Shown here: one piece after another, positions 1-8,402 of the stretch
How the letters are laid out: the number at the start of each line of letters is the position of its first letter
How positions within the stretch are numbered: the stretch's first letter is position 1
Position numbers and translations under genes: made by a program
The notes under the pieces: generated by a model
What the model was told of the DNA's origin: nothing
The model's input: the letters and a program-made list of their open reading frames with translations, nothing else
The model's database searches: none
Source: Streptomyces sp. NBC_01296
GTDB taxonomy: Bacteria; Actinomycetota; Actinomycetes; Streptomycetales; Streptomycetaceae
Direction: 5' to 3'
Assembly: GCF_035984415.1 (NCBI RefSeq)
Contig: NZ_CP130720.1
Location: 8,246,001 to 8,310,000, forward strand
DNA length: 64,000 nucleotides

Positions 1-1
1 G

Positions 2-52
2 CCGGACAAGAAGCTGCTCCGCGGCCGGGCGCTCGATCGTCGGGGCAAGTGA
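2..52 (+). CDS. C-terminal tail of a gene entering from the left edge (partial)
   Basis: Frame 2 reads about 16 basic residues (ending LDRRGK) and stops at TGA 50-52. The next 245 bases hold no good reading frame, so this is plausibly the end of an upstream gene. The other two frames cannot be excluded in so short a piece and no family can be assigned. The stretch 53-298 otherwise shows no feature I can support. Confidence 0.3.
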   Translation, partial: PDKKLLRGRALDRRGK

Positions 53-298
53 ATCCCGAGACCCCTACCGCCCCCTGGGCGGAGCGCAAGCCTGCCGTGT
101 GGGCGGGCGCGGCCCGGTCCGCCTGATCCCGGCAGCCGTGCGCCGGCCCCGGCGGAGAACCGGCCACATCGCCCCGCCGGGGTTCGACGTTGTGTGTGTG
201 GGGCAGAGCGGAGCCGACCTCCCCGTGCGCGGATCTCCACCCCTGTCTCCACCCGTGGGTCCAGGTGCTGCGCGGCTGCTCACAGCAGGCTTGAGGGC

Positions 299-841
299 AT
301 GAACACGACCACATGGATCACCGACATCGCCCTCATCCTGATCGTCTTCCGGCAGCTGCGCGAAGGCCCGCTGACTCCGAAGTCCTACCTGCTCCCGCTC
401 GGGATCGTGACGTTCGTGGGCTTCAGCTACCTCGACAACGTCCCCACGGGCGGCAACGACCTCGTCCTGATCGGTGCCCTCATGGCCGTCGGCGCGGCGC
501 TCGGCATCGCCGGCGGTGTCTTCACCTGGATGCGGCGCGCGGACGGGCAGGTCCTGATCAAGGCCGGTGCGGTCTCGGCGGCACTGTGGGTGATCGGCAT
601 GGGCGCCCGGCTGGGCTTCCAGGTCTGGGTCGACCACGGAGGCGCCGCCGACGTCGCGCGGTTCAGCGTGGACCACCGGATCACCGGCGCGCAGGCGTGG
701 GTGGCGGCGCTGGTGCTGATGGCCCTGACCGAGGTGGTCACCCGGCTGGCCACGATCTTCCTCCGGAGCCGGCTGCTGACGCGTACGCAGCATTCCGCGG
801 CGGCTGCGCAGACCGCCGTAGCTGCCGGTCGCAGGGCCTGA
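299..841 (+). CDS. Integral membrane protein of unknown function
   Basis: The 180-residue product begins MNTTTWITDIALILIVFRQL. It has four or five hydrophobic helices, roughly at residues 5-20, 27-44, 51-74, 84-105 and 128-150, and ends in a short polar Ala-rich tail. An in-frame GTG lies 105 bases upstream, but the extension is not hydrophobic and looks non-coding, so ATG 299 is chosen. The general build resembles small actinobacterial DUF1453/CcdC-like membrane proteins, though I cannot confirm that. It ends 20 bases before the histidine kinase gene and may be co-transcribed with it; whether it takes part in signalling is not visible. Confidence 0.75.
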   Translation: MNTTTWITDIALILIVFRQLREGPLTPKSYLLPLGIVTFVGFSYLDNVPTGGNDLVLIGALMAVGAALGIAGGVFTWMRRADGQVLIKAGAVSAALWVIGMGARLGFQVWVDHGGAADVARFSVDHRITGAQAWVAALVLMALTEVVTRLATIFLRSRLLTRTQHSAAAAQTAVAAGRRA

Positions 842-861
842 CCGTGGGTTATGGTCGCGGC

Positions 862-2043
862 ATGCCAGCACGAGAGGCGGACCGGCCCGTCGGGGTCGCC
901 CGGCGGCGTCCGCTCGATCGAGGGGGACGGAGCGCCCGCTCCCAGTGGGTGCTGGTCGCGGCGGTCATCATCGCGGGGATCCTGACGATCCGGCCGATGG
1001 GCCTCAGCGGCCGCGGCCTGGCCGTCGTCGTTCTCTTCGTGGTCAATGGTGCGGTGCTGGCGGTGCGGCTCGTGCCCGAGTCCGCCGTCCCGGACCGGCT
1101 CGTCACGGTCTGGCTGGCGTTCGGCGTACTGGCGGCGGCCGCACTGATCGGCACCAGCCGCTCGGGGACGTCCTACCTCTTCGCGTTCTTCCTCGTCGCC
1201 TTCGCCGGGTCCCGCCTGGACACCAGAACGGCCCTGGTCCTCGCCGCATCCTGCAGCCTCTTGTGCGGCGGCGTGCTGTACCTCCAGGCCGAGCCGGGCG
1301 AGTACGCGACGACCGTCGTCGGCCTCGCGACCGGCGCCGCCGTTCTGGCCGGCATGGCCGGGCGAAGCCGGGCGCAGGCCACGCGGTCGGCGATCGCGGC
1401 GGCCGAATCCGCCGAGAAGGCCGCGCGGGCCGAAGCCCGGACGGCGGTACTGGCGGAGCGGACCCGGATCGCCCGGGACGTCCACGACGTACTCGCCCAC
1501 TCGCTCGCCGGGATCAACATGCAACTGGAACTGGTCGACGCGCTGATCGACACCGGAGACCTGGCCAAGATCCGGGAGGCCAACGGCAGAGCGCACAGCC
1601 TGGTCAGGGAGAGCCTCCGGCAGGCGCAGTGGACCGTGCACGCGCTGCGCGAAGACCATCTGCCGCTGCGCGAGAGCCTGACCGCGATGCTCGAATCCTC
1701 GGGCCACCACGATGCCCTCACCGTGGTCGGAGACGTCCGCGAACTGTCGGCGCAGTCGACGCAGTGCCTGCTGCGGATCGCCCAAGAGGCGCTGACCAAT
1801 GCCACCCGGCACGCCCCCGGCGGCGCAGTCGGCGTGGAGCTGACCTTCACCGAAGAGGCAACCGTACTGAGCGTGCGCAACCGGCCCGCGACGTTGCCGG
1901 TGGCCGCGGCCACCGGAAGCGGAATGGGACTGATCGGAATGCGCGAACGCATTGCCCTGCTCGGCGGCACCGTCACCACCGGACCCGTCACCACGGGGCC
2001 GGATTCGGGAGGCTGGCAGGTGGAAGCGGTGATCCCGCGATGA
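862..2043 (+). CDS. Sensor histidine kinase, HisKA_3 (NarX/DesK-type)
   Basis: A 393-residue kinase of the two-component type. The N-terminal half holds about five membrane helices (residues 28-170) with no evident extracytoplasmic domain, so the signal is probably sensed in or near the membrane. A coiled segment leads into the HisKA_3 dimerisation domain with motif RIARDVHDVLAH, phospho-accepting His about residue 208. The HATPase_c N-box is QEALTNATRHA (about 310) and the G-box GSGMGLIGMRERI (about 355). ATG 862 is the start that gives a sensible cytoplasmic N-terminus. The stop overlaps the ATG of the following response regulator (ATGA), so the two are translationally coupled and are almost certainly partners. 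The stimulus is unknown. Confidence 0.93.
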   Translation: MPAREADRPVGVARRRPLDRGGRSARSQWVLVAAVIIAGILTIRPMGLSGRGLAVVVLFVVNGAVLAVRLVPESAVPDRLVTVWLAFGVLAAAALIGTSRSGTSYLFAFFLVAFAGSRLDTRTALVLAASCSLLCGGVLYLQAEPGEYATTVVGLATGAAVLAGMAGRSRAQATRSAIAAAESAEKAARAEARTAVLAERTRIARDVHDVLAHSLAGINMQLELVDALIDTGDLAKIREANGRAHSLVRESLRQAQWTVHALREDHLPLRESLTAMLESSGHHDALTVVGDVRELSAQSTQCLLRIAQEALTNATRHAPGGAVGVELTFTEEATVLSVRNRPATLPVAAATGSGMGLIGMRERIALLGGTVTTGPVTTGPDSGGWQVEAVIPR

Positions 2044-2702
2044 GCGAACCCACGGACGCCGCCCGGCCCGTCAGGGTGATCGTCGCCGACGACCAGGCCG
2101 CGGTGCGCGAACCGCTCGCCACCGTCCTCTCGCTGCTCCAGGACATCGACGTCGTCGCCACCGCGACGGACGGGCACGAGGTCCTGGCGGCCGTCGCCGC
2201 GGGGCCGGTGGACGTCGTACTCATGGACTTGCGGATGCCCGGCATGGACGGAACCGAGGCGACCCGGCGCCTGAGCGCGGAACACCCCGGTGTGGCGGTG
2301 GTCGTCCTGACCACCTTCGCCGACGACGACTCGATCCTGGGCGCACTGGGCGCAGGAGCCCGCGGCTACCTGACGAAGAACGCAGGCCGCGAGGACATCG
2401 CCCGGGCGATCCGGGCCGCCGCCGCGGGACAGTCGGTGCTCGACCGCGAGGTGCAGGCCCGCCTCCTCGCCGCCGTGCACACGCACCGGCCCGAGCCGGC
2501 GCCCCTTCCGCAAGACCTCACGCTGCGCGAACGGGAGGTCCTCACCCTCATCGGCCAGGGCCTTCCGAACAGAGCCATCGCCGAACGGCTCTTCATCAGC
2601 GAGGCCACCGTCAAGACCCACATCAACAACCTGTTCGCCAAGGCGGACATCCGGAGCCGGGCCGACGCCGTGCGCCTCGCCATCGGAGCCGGCCTGGCCT
2701 GA
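2040..2702 (+). CDS. Response regulator, NarL/FixJ family
   Basis: A 220-residue regulator. The receiver domain covers residues 8-125, with the acidic pair in VIVADDQ, the phospho-accepting Asp63 in VVLMDLRMPGMDG, the switch Thr in VVVLTTFADD and Lys in GYLTKNAG. A LuxR-type helix-turn-helix occupies about 158-216 (LTLREREVLTLIGQG, then EATVKTHINNLFAK). It overlaps the kinase gene by four bases and should be its cognate output, binding DNA after phosphorylation. Target genes are not evident; none of the neighbours shows a clear direct or inverted repeat attributable to it. Confidence 0.95.
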   Translation: MSEPTDAARPVRVIVADDQAAVREPLATVLSLLQDIDVVATATDGHEVLAAVAAGPVDVVLMDLRMPGMDGTEATRRLSAEHPGVAVVVLTTFADDDSILGALGAGARGYLTKNAGREDIARAIRAAAAGQSVLDREVQARLLAAVHTHRPEPAPLPQDLTLREREVLTLIGQGLPNRAIAERLFISEATVKTHINNLFAKADIRSRADAVRLAIGAGLA

Positions 2703-2761
2703 GCGGGACGGGACACCGCCTGCCCCAACCGCCCCTGCCGGCCGTCGCGTTGAACTACTGG

Positions 2762-2776
2762 TAGGAAACTTTCCTA
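2762..2776. promoter_or_regulatory. Perfect 15-bp palindrome TAGGAAA-C-TTTCCTA, candidate operator
   Basis: Seven-base perfect arms around a single C lie 180 bases upstream of the metallophosphoesterase start, in a non-coding stretch (2703-2955). From memory, palindromes of this type occur in Streptomyces promoters of secreted carbohydrate-active enzymes and have been linked to a ROK-family repressor of a chitosanase gene (CsnR). That assignment is recollection, not something the sequence shows. Confidence 0.55.
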
Positions 2777-2955
2777 TCCGCTACGCTCCCCGACGGCGGC
2801 TTGGCGCGGTGCCTGATGTCATGGGCATGACGCGCTCAGCGAGAGCTCTGACCCGGCCGCCGTGACGCTGTCCCCTGCTCGCCCCCATGGTCCGGGGGTG
2901 GCGTTCTCCGCACCGGTGTCCAGCTCTCGCCGTTCCCAGCCCAAGGAGTCCAGGC

Positions 2956-4308
2956 ATGCACCTGTACGCCTCCACCCCACCCACCGCATCGGGCCGTCGA
3001 CTTCGGCCCGCCCTCCTCGTCGTGACCGCCGTGCTCGCGCTCGTCGCCGGGCTGCTCCTCGCCTGGCCCGGCCGGGCCGGGGCCGCCGCCGACCCGCTCA
3101 TCTCACGCGGCAAGCCCGCCACCGCCTCCTCCACGGAGAGCTCCTCCCTCGGCGCCGCCAACGCCTTCGACGGCGCCGCCTCGACCCGCTGGGCCAGCGT
3201 CGAGGGCAAGGACCCGCAGTGGATCCGCGTCGACCTGGGGGCCGCCGCCACCGTCTCCCGGGTCAAGCTGACCTGGGAGTCCGCCTACGCCAAGGCCTAC
3301 CGCGTCGAGGTTTCCGCCGACGGCGCGACCTGGACCAGGATCGCCGAGGAGAAGGCCGGCAACGGCGGCACCGACGACCTCGCCGGCCTCTCCGGCAAGG
3401 GCAGGTACCTGCGCGTGTACGGCACCGCGCGCGGCACGGCGTACGGCTACTCCCTCTTCGAGGCCGAGGTGTACGGCACCGTGGACGGCGGCCCGCCCCC
3501 CGGCGGCGGCGCCTTCACGGTCGTCGCGGCCGGTGACATCGCCGCCCAGTGCACGGCCTCCGACAGCGGCTGCGCGCACCCGAAGACCGCCGCCCTGGCC
3601 CGGCAGATCGACCCGAAGTTCTACCTCACGATGGGCGACAACCAGTACGACGACGCCCGGATCGCCGACTTCCGCGCCTACTACGACAAGAGCTGGGGCA
3701 CCTTCAAGGCCAAGACCCACCCCGTACCCGGCAACCACGAGACGTACGACCCGGCCGGCTCCCTCGCCGGATACAAGGCGTACTTCGGGAACATCGCCTA
3801 CCCGCAGGGCAAGAGCTACTACAGCTTCGACGAGGGCAACTGGCACTTCATCGCCCTCGACTCCAACGCCTTCGACCAGGCCGCCCAGATCGACTGGCTC
3901 AAGGCCGACCTCGCCGCCAACGGCAAGCAGTGCATCGCCGCCTACTGGCACCACCCGCTCTACTCCTCGGGCGGACACGGCAACGACCCCGTCTCCAAGC
4001 CCGTCTGGAAGATCCTCTACGGCGCCAAGGCCGACCTGGTCCTGAACGGACACGACCACCACTACGAGCGGTTCGCCCCGCAGAACCCGGACGGCAAGGC
4101 GGCCTCCGACGGGATCGTGGAGATCGTCGGCGGCATGGGCGGCGCCGAGCCCTACCCGATCGAACAGGTGCAGCCCAACAGCCAGAAGCGCATCAGCGGC
4201 CAGTACGGGGTCCTGAAGCTCGACTTCGCGGACTCGGGCTACAGCTGGACCTACGTCGGCAGCGACGGGCAGGTCAAGGACACCAGCCCGAAGTACAGCT
4301 GCCACTGA
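2956..4308 (+). CDS. Secreted F5/8 type C domain metallophosphoesterase
   Basis: A 450-residue exported protein. A Sec signal peptide (residues 1 to about 38, hydrophobic core LLVVTAVLALVAGLLLAW, Ala-rich cleavage region) is followed by a discoidin/CBM32-like carbohydrate-binding domain (about 42-175, motif NAFDGAASTRWAS). A calcineurin-like phosphoesterase domain occupies about 190-450. Metal-ligand motifs are present: GDIAAQ (about 193), GDNQYDD (228), GNHET (259), HHPLYSS (333) and NGHDHHYER (364). A strong ribosome site AAGGAG at 2943-2948 fixes ATG 2956. The stop overlaps the start of the next gene. It probably dephosphorylates an extracellular substrate; the binding domain suggests attachment to a glycan. 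Specificity is unknown. Confidence 0.9.
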   Translation: MHLYASTPPTASGRRLRPALLVVTAVLALVAGLLLAWPGRAGAAADPLISRGKPATASSTESSSLGAANAFDGAASTRWASVEGKDPQWIRVDLGAAATVSRVKLTWESAYAKAYRVEVSADGATWTRIAEEKAGNGGTDDLAGLSGKGRYLRVYGTARGTAYGYSLFEAEVYGTVDGGPPPGGGAFTVVAAGDIAAQCTASDSGCAHPKTAALARQIDPKFYLTMGDNQYDDARIADFRAYYDKSWGTFKAKTHPVPGNHETYDPAGSLAGYKAYFGNIAYPQGKSYYSFDEGNWHFIALDSNAFDQAAQIDWLKADLAANGKQCIAAYWHHPLYSSGGHGNDPVSKPVWKILYGAKADLVLNGHDHHYERFAPQNPDGKAASDGIVEIVGGMGGAEPYPIEQVQPNSQKRISGQYGVLKLDFADSGYSWTYVGSDGQVKDTSPKYSCH

Positions 4309-5558
4309 TGTACCTGGCCAACACCGGCCGCCCGGACGCGCCGCCCCGCCCCTTCGGGGCCCGGCGGCGCGTCCCCGCCACCGTCATCGCGCTGGGAGCG
4401 GTCAGCCTCGTCACCGACGTCTCCTCCGAGATGGTCACGGCCGTGCTGCCGCTCTACCTCGTCCTGGGCCTCGGCCTCTCACCGCTCCAATTCGGCTTCC
4501 TCGACGGCATGTTCAACGGAGCAACCGCCCTCGTGCGGCTCCTCGGCGGCCGACTCGCCGACCGCGGCGGCCACCACAAGAGGGTCGCCGGCGCGGGCTA
4601 CCTGCTCTCCGCCCTCTCCCGGCTCGGACTGCTCCTCGCCGCCGGCGCCACCGCGGGGATCGCCGCCTCGCTCGCCTCCGACCGCCTCGGCAAGGGTGTG
4701 CGCACCGCCCCGCGCGACGCGCTGATCTCGCTCAGCGGCCCGCCGGAGACACTGGGCCGGGCGTTCGGCGTGCACCGGGCCATGGACACCACCGGCGCCC
4801 TGCTGGGCCCGCTCGCCGCCTTCGCCGTGCTGTGGGCGACCGCCGACGCCTACGACGCGGTGTTCGCCGTCAGCTTCTGCACGGGCCTGCTCGGCGTGCT
4901 CCTGCTCGTGCTGTACGTCCCCTCCGTCGCCCCCGCACCACCGGTCCGGCCAACGCCCCTTCAGCACAGCGCACTTCGGGACCCCGCCCACCGCCGGATC
5001 CTCTACGCCGCCTCCCTGCTCGGAGCCGCCACCATCGGCGACTCCTTCCTCTACCTGCTCCTCCAGCGCGGCCTCGACCTGCCGCCCGCCCTGTTCCCGC
5101 TGCTGCCGCTCGGCGCCGCCGCCGGATACCTGCTGCTCGCCGTCCCGGCCGGCCGGATCGCCGACCGCGTCGGGCGCGGGCTGCCGTTCCTGGCCGGACA
5201 CGCCGCGCTGCTCGGCGCGTACGCCGTCCTGCTCCTCCCCGTGGCCTGGCCGACCGTGGCCGCGGTGCTGGCACTCCTCGCCGTCTTCTACGCCTCCACC
5301 GACGGGGTCCTGATGGCGCTGGCCGGGCCCGTACTGCCCGCGCACCGCCGCGCCGGCGGGCTCGCGGTGCTCCAGACCGGCCAGGCGCTGGCCCGGCTGC
5401 TGGGCGCCGCGGGCTTCGGGGCCGCCTGGACGTTCTGGGGGCAGGGGCCCGCCCTGTGGACGGCGGCGCTCGCGCTCGCGGGGGCGCTCGCGGCAGCCTG
5501 GCGCCTTCTGCCCGCCCCCGCCCCTGCCCCCGCCCTCGACGCCCCGGAGACACCGTGA
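4308..5558 (+). CDS. MFS transporter
   Basis: A 416-residue protein with about 12 membrane helices and the MFS loop 2-3 signature in modified form (GGRLADRGGHHKRVAGAG, about residues 80-98), plus a second copy around PAGRIADRVGRGLPF in the C-terminal half. TGATG overlaps the stop of the phosphoesterase gene, so translation is coupled to it. The stop also overlaps the GTG of the next gene. The three genes form one unit: a secreted phosphoesterase, a permease and an anchored propeller. One reading is uptake or export of the product of phosphoester cleavage, but the substrate is not determinable. Confidence 0.88.
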   Translation: MYLANTGRPDAPPRPFGARRRVPATVIALGAVSLVTDVSSEMVTAVLPLYLVLGLGLSPLQFGFLDGMFNGATALVRLLGGRLADRGGHHKRVAGAGYLLSALSRLGLLLAAGATAGIAASLASDRLGKGVRTAPRDALISLSGPPETLGRAFGVHRAMDTTGALLGPLAAFAVLWATADAYDAVFAVSFCTGLLGVLLLVLYVPSVAPAPPVRPTPLQHSALRDPAHRRILYAASLLGAATIGDSFLYLLLQRGLDLPPALFPLLPLGAAAGYLLLAVPAGRIADRVGRGLPFLAGHAALLGAYAVLLLPVAWPTVAAVLALLAVFYASTDGVLMALAGPVLPAHRRAGGLAVLQTGQALARLLGAAGFGAAWTFWGQGPALWTAALALAGALAAAWRLLPAPAPAPALDAPETP

Positions 5559-6541
5559 ACCCCCGAGCGCCACAACTCCGCCGACTCGCCCTCGTCGTGC
5601 TCGCCGTCCTGCTGCTCGGGTGCGGCTCCCTGGGCTACGTACTGCACGCCAGGCACCGCGAACTGCCGACCACGGCCGCAGGCGGATCGTTCAGCCTGGC
5701 CGAACCGGGGCTCTACTACCGGGACTCGGCCACCGGACGGGTCGCCCGCCAGAGCGGCACCGGCGGGCCGCCCGCCACGGGAGGCCCCGCCTGCGAGCGC
5801 TTCCACGCCGCGGGGGAGCGCGCCCTGTGCCTGCGCAAGCTGCCCGGCATCCCGGCCCGCACCGAGGCCCTCGTACTGGACCGGCAGCTGCGCGAGGTCC
5901 AGCGCGTGACCGTACCCGGCATCCCCAACCGGGCCCGCGTCTCGGCCTCGGGCAACGTACTGTCCTGGACGGCCTTCGCGATCGGCGACTCGTACGCCAC
6001 GACCGGCTTCTCCACCCGGACCTCCATCCTGGACCTGCGCACCGGCTACCTGATCAAATCGATGGAGGAGATCCCGCTGACCATCGACGGGACCCGCTAC
6101 CACGCGCCCGACGTCAACTACTGGGGAGTGACCTTCGCCCGGGACGACAACCGCTTCTACGCCACGGTGTCGACCAAGGGCCGCACCCACCTGGTCGAGG
6201 GGAACCTGCACGACTGGTCGGCGAAGGCCCTGCGCGAGAACGTCGAATGCCCGTCCCTGTCACCGGACAACACCCGTATCGCCTTCAAGAAGAAGGTCTC
6301 CGACGACCCTGCCGCACCCTGGCGGCTGTACGTCCTGGACCTGGCTGACCTGCGCGAACACCCGCTGGCGGAGCCGCACAGCGTCGACGACCAGGCGGCC
6401 TGGCTGGACGACGGGACCGTCGGCTACGCCCTCCCGGACGGCGAAGGCCGCGCCGGCGGCATCTGGTCGGTCCCGGCGGACGGCACGGGCGAACCCCGCC
6501 TCCTGGTCCCCGGCGGCTCCTCCCCGGCCGCCGCGAGCTGA
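5555..6541 (+). CDS. Membrane-anchored TolB-like beta-propeller protein
   Basis: A 328-residue protein starting at GTG 5555, which overlaps the transporter stop by four bases. One hydrophobic segment (about residues 8-30, RLALVVLAVLLLGCGSLGYV) acts as signal anchor; the LLGC could be a lipobox, but hydrophobicity continues beyond the Cys. The rest is repeating blade-like sequence with TolB/WD40 features, for example SPDNTRIAFKKKV (about 250) and AAWLDDGTVGYALPDG. No catalytic motif is visible. By position it is the third member of the phosphoesterase-transporter unit. It probably lies outside the membrane as a binding or scaffold protein. Confidence 0.72.
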   Translation: MNPRAPQLRRLALVVLAVLLLGCGSLGYVLHARHRELPTTAAGGSFSLAEPGLYYRDSATGRVARQSGTGGPPATGGPACERFHAAGERALCLRKLPGIPARTEALVLDRQLREVQRVTVPGIPNRARVSASGNVLSWTAFAIGDSYATTGFSTRTSILDLRTGYLIKSMEEIPLTIDGTRYHAPDVNYWGVTFARDDNRFYATVSTKGRTHLVEGNLHDWSAKALRENVECPSLSPDNTRIAFKKKVSDDPAAPWRLYVLDLADLREHPLAEPHSVDDQAAWLDDGTVGYALPDGEGRAGGIWSVPADGTGEPRLLVPGGSSPAAAS

Positions 6542-6745
6542 AAGGAGGCGGCCGGCTGATGAGTGGGCCGCTCCGGATCACCGGCCCCGCCGTCCGGAGG
6601 CGCCGGCCCCGACCGCAGCCGGCACTCTCCTGCGGAAGGCACCCGCATCCGGTCCGAAGCCGTTCGAGTGGGCATACGGACGGAACGCCGCAGTACGGGA
6701 GTGTCGCCGTCCTTCCCCCACCGTCCGGCTCGATCATGTCGTGCC

Positions 6746-7406
6746 GTGACATCTCGTGAACTCCGCTCGACATGGACTTCGTGGCGTTCCCGGGTCTTCG
6801 GGATGGCGGCGGCCGCTCTGCTGGCCGCGGCCCCGTCGTACGCCGCGGCGGCAGAGCCGTCCCCCGACGGGGCTCCGTTGGGCGGCTACGGCGCGGCAGC
6901 CGTGTGCCCACCGGGTCACGACGGCTGGTTCGCACCCCCACAGCCATGCGGCCCTCTCCAGCCGCCCCTGCCGTCCCCCACGGCACTGCGGCCCCTGCCG
7001 CCAGCCGCGTCACTGCCCCGACGGCTCGCCCGACTGCGACGGGCCCGGCTCGCCCGAGACCGGTGAGGTCACCGTGATCAAGGAGGACGCGGATACGGAG
7101 AACCGCCTGGCCGGCGCGGTCTTCCAGCTGTGGGAGGAGACCAACGGCATCCCGGGCCTCCAGCCCACCGGCTTCCAACCCGACACCGACATCGAGGGCC
7201 CCTGCACCACCGGGGCCGACGGTGTGTGCTCCCGTACCGTGCCGTTCGGCCTCTACTACTGGGCGGAGACACAGGCGCCGCCCGGGTACGACTTGCCGCT
7301 GAACCCGGTGTCCCTCCCACTGGTACTGAATGAGGAGAATGCCGGTCAGGGCGTGACCACCGCGATCGGCAACACACGGGAATCCGGTGCGATCAAGAGC
7401 GAGTGA
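6746..7406 (+). pseudogene. Secreted SpaA/Cna-B-like protein interrupted by a +1 frameshift
   Basis: Two halves in different frames read as one exported protein. From GTG 6746, frame 2 gives a convincing signal peptide (MTSRELRSTWTSWRSRVFGM, then an Ala/Leu core ending SYAAAAE) and a Pro-rich stretch with CPPGHDGWF. Frame 0 takes over between about 6975 and 7010 with CPDGSPDCDGPGSPETGEV. It continues into a prealbumin-like SpaA/Cna-B domain (VTVIKEDADTENRLAGAVFQ and YYWAETQAPPGYDLPL) to the stop at 7404-7406. Neither frame alone makes a normal protein: frame 0 has no signal peptide and frame 2 ends at 7066 in basic junk. A one-base insertion, sequencing error in the C-runs, or programmed shift would all explain it. 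No LPxTG sorting signal is seen. Confidence 0.6.
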
Positions 7407-7712
7407 TCCGGCCCGTCGAGGCACGGCCCGGCCGCCGGCCACATCCGCCCCTCACGCACGTCCTGATCGCCGACACCTCATCGCCGCGGGACGCTCGGTC
7501 CGTCGAGTCCTGGCGGGTCGTGGCTCGACGTCGACTCGGACTTCCGACCCGGCTGCTGCATGCCCGCTGGCCGGATCGGCACTCTGACGCGACCGCGCCG
7601 GGCTGTGTTCAGCTACCTCCCGGCACGGCCACGCACCGGCACGCACTTCACCGGTGCCTCTTCGGCGTGCCGCCGCACGGCCCTTGCACGCCCCGATGAG
7701 GTAGGAGAGGTC
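7407..7712. other. Intergenic stretch without recognisable gene
   Basis: About 306 bases between the SpaA-like gene and the lectin gene. All frames give only basic, low-quality peptides. The downstream end carries the lectin ribosome site (AGGAGAG, 7703-7709). I see no terminator or clear operator. Confidence 0.5.
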
Positions 7713-8324
7713 ATGCCCCGCATCACACGATGGACCGCGGTCACCGCCGTCGCCTTCGCCACCGTACTGGCCGCAACGCCCGGCGCCGGCGCGGCCGAAG
7801 GATCTGCCGCCGAGGCCAAGGCGGCGCCCCGCCCGGTGTACTGGACGGCGCAGCCGCAGGGTGTGACGGCCGCGGCGCCGCAGCGATTGCTGAACCAGGC
7901 CGTGCGGATCACCAACGACTTCGCCAAACGTCCCACCACCCAGTGCCTGGACGTCGACGCCAACGGCGGCGGCAACGGCACGGTCGTCCAGGTCTGGCAG
8001 TGCAACGGCACCACCCAGCAGCGCTGGTACCTCTGGAACAACGGCGCGCTCGAGAGCTATCGCTTCCCCGGCAAGTGCCTGGACGCGGACCTCAACGGGG
8101 GTGGCAACAACGGAACCAAGGTGCAGATCTGGGACTGCAACAACACACCCCAGCAGAGCTGGTCCCACCCCTCGGGCGACCGAGCCCTCTACAACGCCCG
8201 CTTCTACGGCGGCGGCAACATCGTCATGGACCGCGACGCGAACGTCCTGGGGAACGGCGCCCGCGTCCAGTTGTGGCAGAAGAACTTCCAGTCACAGCAG
8301 TGGTGGGACGTATGGACCGACTGA
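7713..8324 (+). CDS. Secreted ricin B-type (beta-trefoil) lectin domain protein
   Basis: A 203-residue exported protein. The signal peptide is residues 1 to about 29 (WTAVTAVAFATVLAATPGAGAAE). A short linker leads to one beta-trefoil domain (about 75-200) with the repeated Q-x-W and CLD hallmarks: TTQCLDVDANGGGNGTVVQ, QQRWYLW, GKCLDADLNGGGNNG, QQSWSH and SQQWWDVW. No catalytic module is attached, so the protein should bind galactose- or xylose-type sugars outside the cell on its own. AGGAGAG at 7703-7709 supports ATG 7713. The preceding SpaA-like gene is also secreted, but the two are 300 bases apart and need not be an operon. Confidence 0.9.
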   Translation: MPRITRWTAVTAVAFATVLAATPGAGAAEGSAAEAKAAPRPVYWTAQPQGVTAAAPQRLLNQAVRITNDFAKRPTTQCLDVDANGGGNGTVVQVWQCNGTTQQRWYLWNNGALESYRFPGKCLDADLNGGGNNGTKVQIWDCNNTPQQSWSHPSGDRALYNARFYGGGNIVMDRDANVLGNGARVQLWQKNFQSQQWWDVWTD

Positions 8325-8402
8325 CCCGGTAGTGGGGCAGCCCTGCACGGCGTCCGGACGTACGGCGCGGTGTGTCGTCTCGGCCGACCGGCCGGCCGGC
8401 GG

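Noticed and set aside
6559..6759. 66-codon frame with AAAGGAGG upstream
   Set aside because: Despite the good ribosome-like site, the product is basic low-complexity sequence and overlaps the better-supported SpaA-like signal peptide.
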